A model generated the notes under the pieces. The model made no database searches. It had not been told where the DNA came from and worked only from the letters and a program-made list of their open reading frames with translations. From Caryophanales bacterium UBA7642 (GTDB lineage: Bacteria > Bacillota_I > Bacilli_A > RFN20 > CAG-288): DNA of 40,809 nt. Positions 39,876 through 40,809 of the stretch are shown here, in pieces (position 1 is the first letter of the stretch; each line of letters opens with the position of its first letter). Location of the stretch: contig DLIM01000004.1 in NCBI GenBank assembly GCA_002483745.1, forward strand, positions 1 to 40,809. The letters run 5' to 3'. The position numbers and the translations under genes are program-made.

Positions 39876-40610
39876 ATGGATTCTTTTAATAACGAATCAA
39901 TCCTTAATATCTCTCATCTTTGTAAGACTTATAAAGGTGGCGAGATGGCAGTTAAGGATCTTTCTCTGTCTTTAGAGCCTGGTGATATCTATGGATTTAT
40001 CGGCGCAAATGGTGCCGGTAAGACAACTACTATTAAATGCTCAGTCGGAATTTTAGAGTTTGAATCTGGCAGTATTACTATCTGCGGACATGATATTCAG
40101 CATGACCCTATTTCCTGCAAAAGAAGCTTTTCCTATATTCCTGATAACCCCGACCTCTTTGATCAATTGACCGGTATTCAGTATCTGAATTTCATCGCCG
40201 ATGTCTTTTCGTTGTCACAGGATGAAAGAACTAAGAAAATCCAACAGTACAGCCAGGCTTTTAATCTAGTGGATGCTTTAGGCGATTTGATTTCCACTTA
40301 CTCTCACGGCATGAAGCAAAAACTAGCCATTATTGCTTCTTTGATTCATTCGCCAAAGCTATTTATTATGGATGAGCCTTTTGTCGGGTTAGATCCGGAA
40401 TCTACTTTTAAATTCAAAGAAATGATGAGAGATTTCGTCTCTCAAGGAAATGCCATCTTTTTCTCAACTCATGTTCTTGACACAGCCGAGAAGCTTTGCA
40501 ACAAGATCGCTATTATTAAAAAAGGTCAGCTGATTGCTAGCGGTGATATTAAAGAACTAACTCATGGTGAATCTTTAGAATCCTGTTTCATGGAGTATAT
40601 GCATGAGTAA
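39876..40610 (+). CDS. ABC-2-type transporter ATP-binding protein
   Basis: The 244-residue ATPase belongs to the ABC-2/drug-export subfamily (EcsA/CcmA-like). Walker A reads GANGAGKTTT, the Q-loop region is FSYIPDNPDLFDQLTG, the signature is weakly conserved (YSHGMKQKL), Walker B is LFIMDEPFVGLDP, and the switch His is in FFSTHVLDTAEKL. The gene overlaps the next by 8 bases, and that gene has the look of a permease. An Ecs-type exporter is possible. It follows thiI after 5 bases and may share its transcript. Confidence 0.9.
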   Translation: MDSFNNESILNISHLCKTYKGGEMAVKDLSLSLEPGDIYGFIGANGAGKTTTIKCSVGILEFESGSITICGHDIQHDPISCKRSFSYIPDNPDLFDQLTGIQYLNFIADVFSLSQDERTKKIQQYSQAFNLVDALGDLISTYSHGMKQKLAIIASLIHSPKLFIMDEPFVGLDPESTFKFKEMMRDFVSQGNAIFFSTHVLDTAEKLCNKIAIIKKGQLIASGDIKELTHGESLESCFMEYMHE

Positions 40611-40809
40611 GGAAGTCCTCAAACTGACGAAGATGAATCTTTCTATCAACCTAGGAATCAATGAAGCCCGAATCAGTCAAGACAACACCAAGAAAAGATA
40701 TTTCAGAAGAAATATTTTTACTTATGTTTTTCTTACTCTCTTACTAGTCTTCTATTCCGCTAATTATTCAGTAAGTCTTTTGAACGAAAAGACTATTCAA
40801 TATATTCCT
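40603..40809 (+). CDS. ABC-2 transporter permease, N-terminal part (cut by window end)
   Basis: The reading frame opens with ATG at 40603, overlapping the ATPase stop by 8 bases, and runs to the window edge without a stop (69 codons). The encoded N-terminus begins MSKEVLKLTKMNLSINLGI, is basic, and is followed by a first membrane helix (IFTYVFLTLLLVFYSANYS). This topology and the upstream ATPase suggest the membrane subunit of an ABC-2 exporter. The rest lies outside the window. Confidence 0.75.
   Translation, partial: MSKEVLKLTKMNLSINLGINEARISQDNTKKRYFRRNIFTYVFLTLLLVFYSANYSVSLLNEKTIQYIP

Noticed and set aside
119..40809. Use of TGA as tryptophan (mycoplasma code)
   Set aside because: TGA is the natural stop of pflA, the HAD gene at 11137 and the Y-family polymerase, and the genes encode tryptophan as TGG.
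1..40809. CRISPR array, insertion sequence, prophage or integrated element
   Set aside because: No regularly spaced repeats, transposase or integrase reading frames, or attachment-site-like duplications were seen. Gene content and codon use look uniform.

Overview
The window is an AT-rich, gene-dense piece of a low-GC Gram-positive (Firmicutes/Bacilli-type) chromosome. The evidence is an EzrA-type division protein beside a NifS-ThiI pair, AddAB (RexAB-type) recombination genes, a YolD-coupled Y-family polymerase, a CcpA-like LacI regulator, DegV, PflAB and rubrerythrin, and strong Shine-Dalgarno sites. Pyruvate formate-lyase and rubrerythrin point to an anaerobe. Several traits lean toward the Erysipelotrichia/Mollicutes side of the Bacilli: a PotA of about 560 residues with a long insert, a PotD that appears not to be a lipoprotein, and an initiator tRNA with an A29:U41 pair. 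TGA is used as a stop (pflA, the HAD gene at 11137, the Y-family polymerase), so this is code 11 and not the mycoplasma code. No species can be named from the sequence alone.

Layout. 1-3.1 kb: pflB-pflA (minus). 3.4-5.6 kb: degV, an initiator tRNA on the minus strand, and a RimK-type ATP-grasp ligase. 5.7-10.8 kb: a potABCD polyamine importer operon (minus). 11.1-12.5 kb: a HAD phosphatase and a guanylate-kinase-like protein. 12.5-14.0 kb: a MATE exporter (minus). 14.3-15.9 kb: a translesion polymerase with YolD. 16.0-17.1 kb: rpsF-ssb-rpsR behind a structured leader. 17.1-22.2 kb: an RNA methyltransferase converging on mgtE-mgtE-SRAP and a second HAD phosphatase. 22.4-28.6 kb: addB-addA. 28.5-32.8 kb: a heterodimeric ABC exporter followed by a small membrane protein (minus). 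33-34.6 kb: rubrerythrin and an orphan membrane protein. 34.7-40.8 kb: a ccpA-like gene, ezrA, nifS, thiI and an ABC-2 transporter whose permease is cut by the window edge.

How it works together. Most of the window is housekeeping: fermentation, polyamine and Mg2+ uptake, replication and repair (SSB, AddAB, Y-family polymerase, SRAP), tRNA thiolation (NifS feeding ThiI), division and export. I see no mobile element, phage, CRISPR array or defence island, and I did not find a clearly new multi-gene system. The points most worth a second look are molecular: a SRAP abasic-site protein ending in a beta-clamp motif and coupled to Mg2+ transporters; an initiator tRNA with three unusual positions; a PotA with two C-terminal TOBE-like repeats and a PotD with a C-terminal membrane anchor; a perfect 18-bp palindrome with a TA centre before the CcpA-like gene; and several genes whose -10 box lies almost directly against the start codon.
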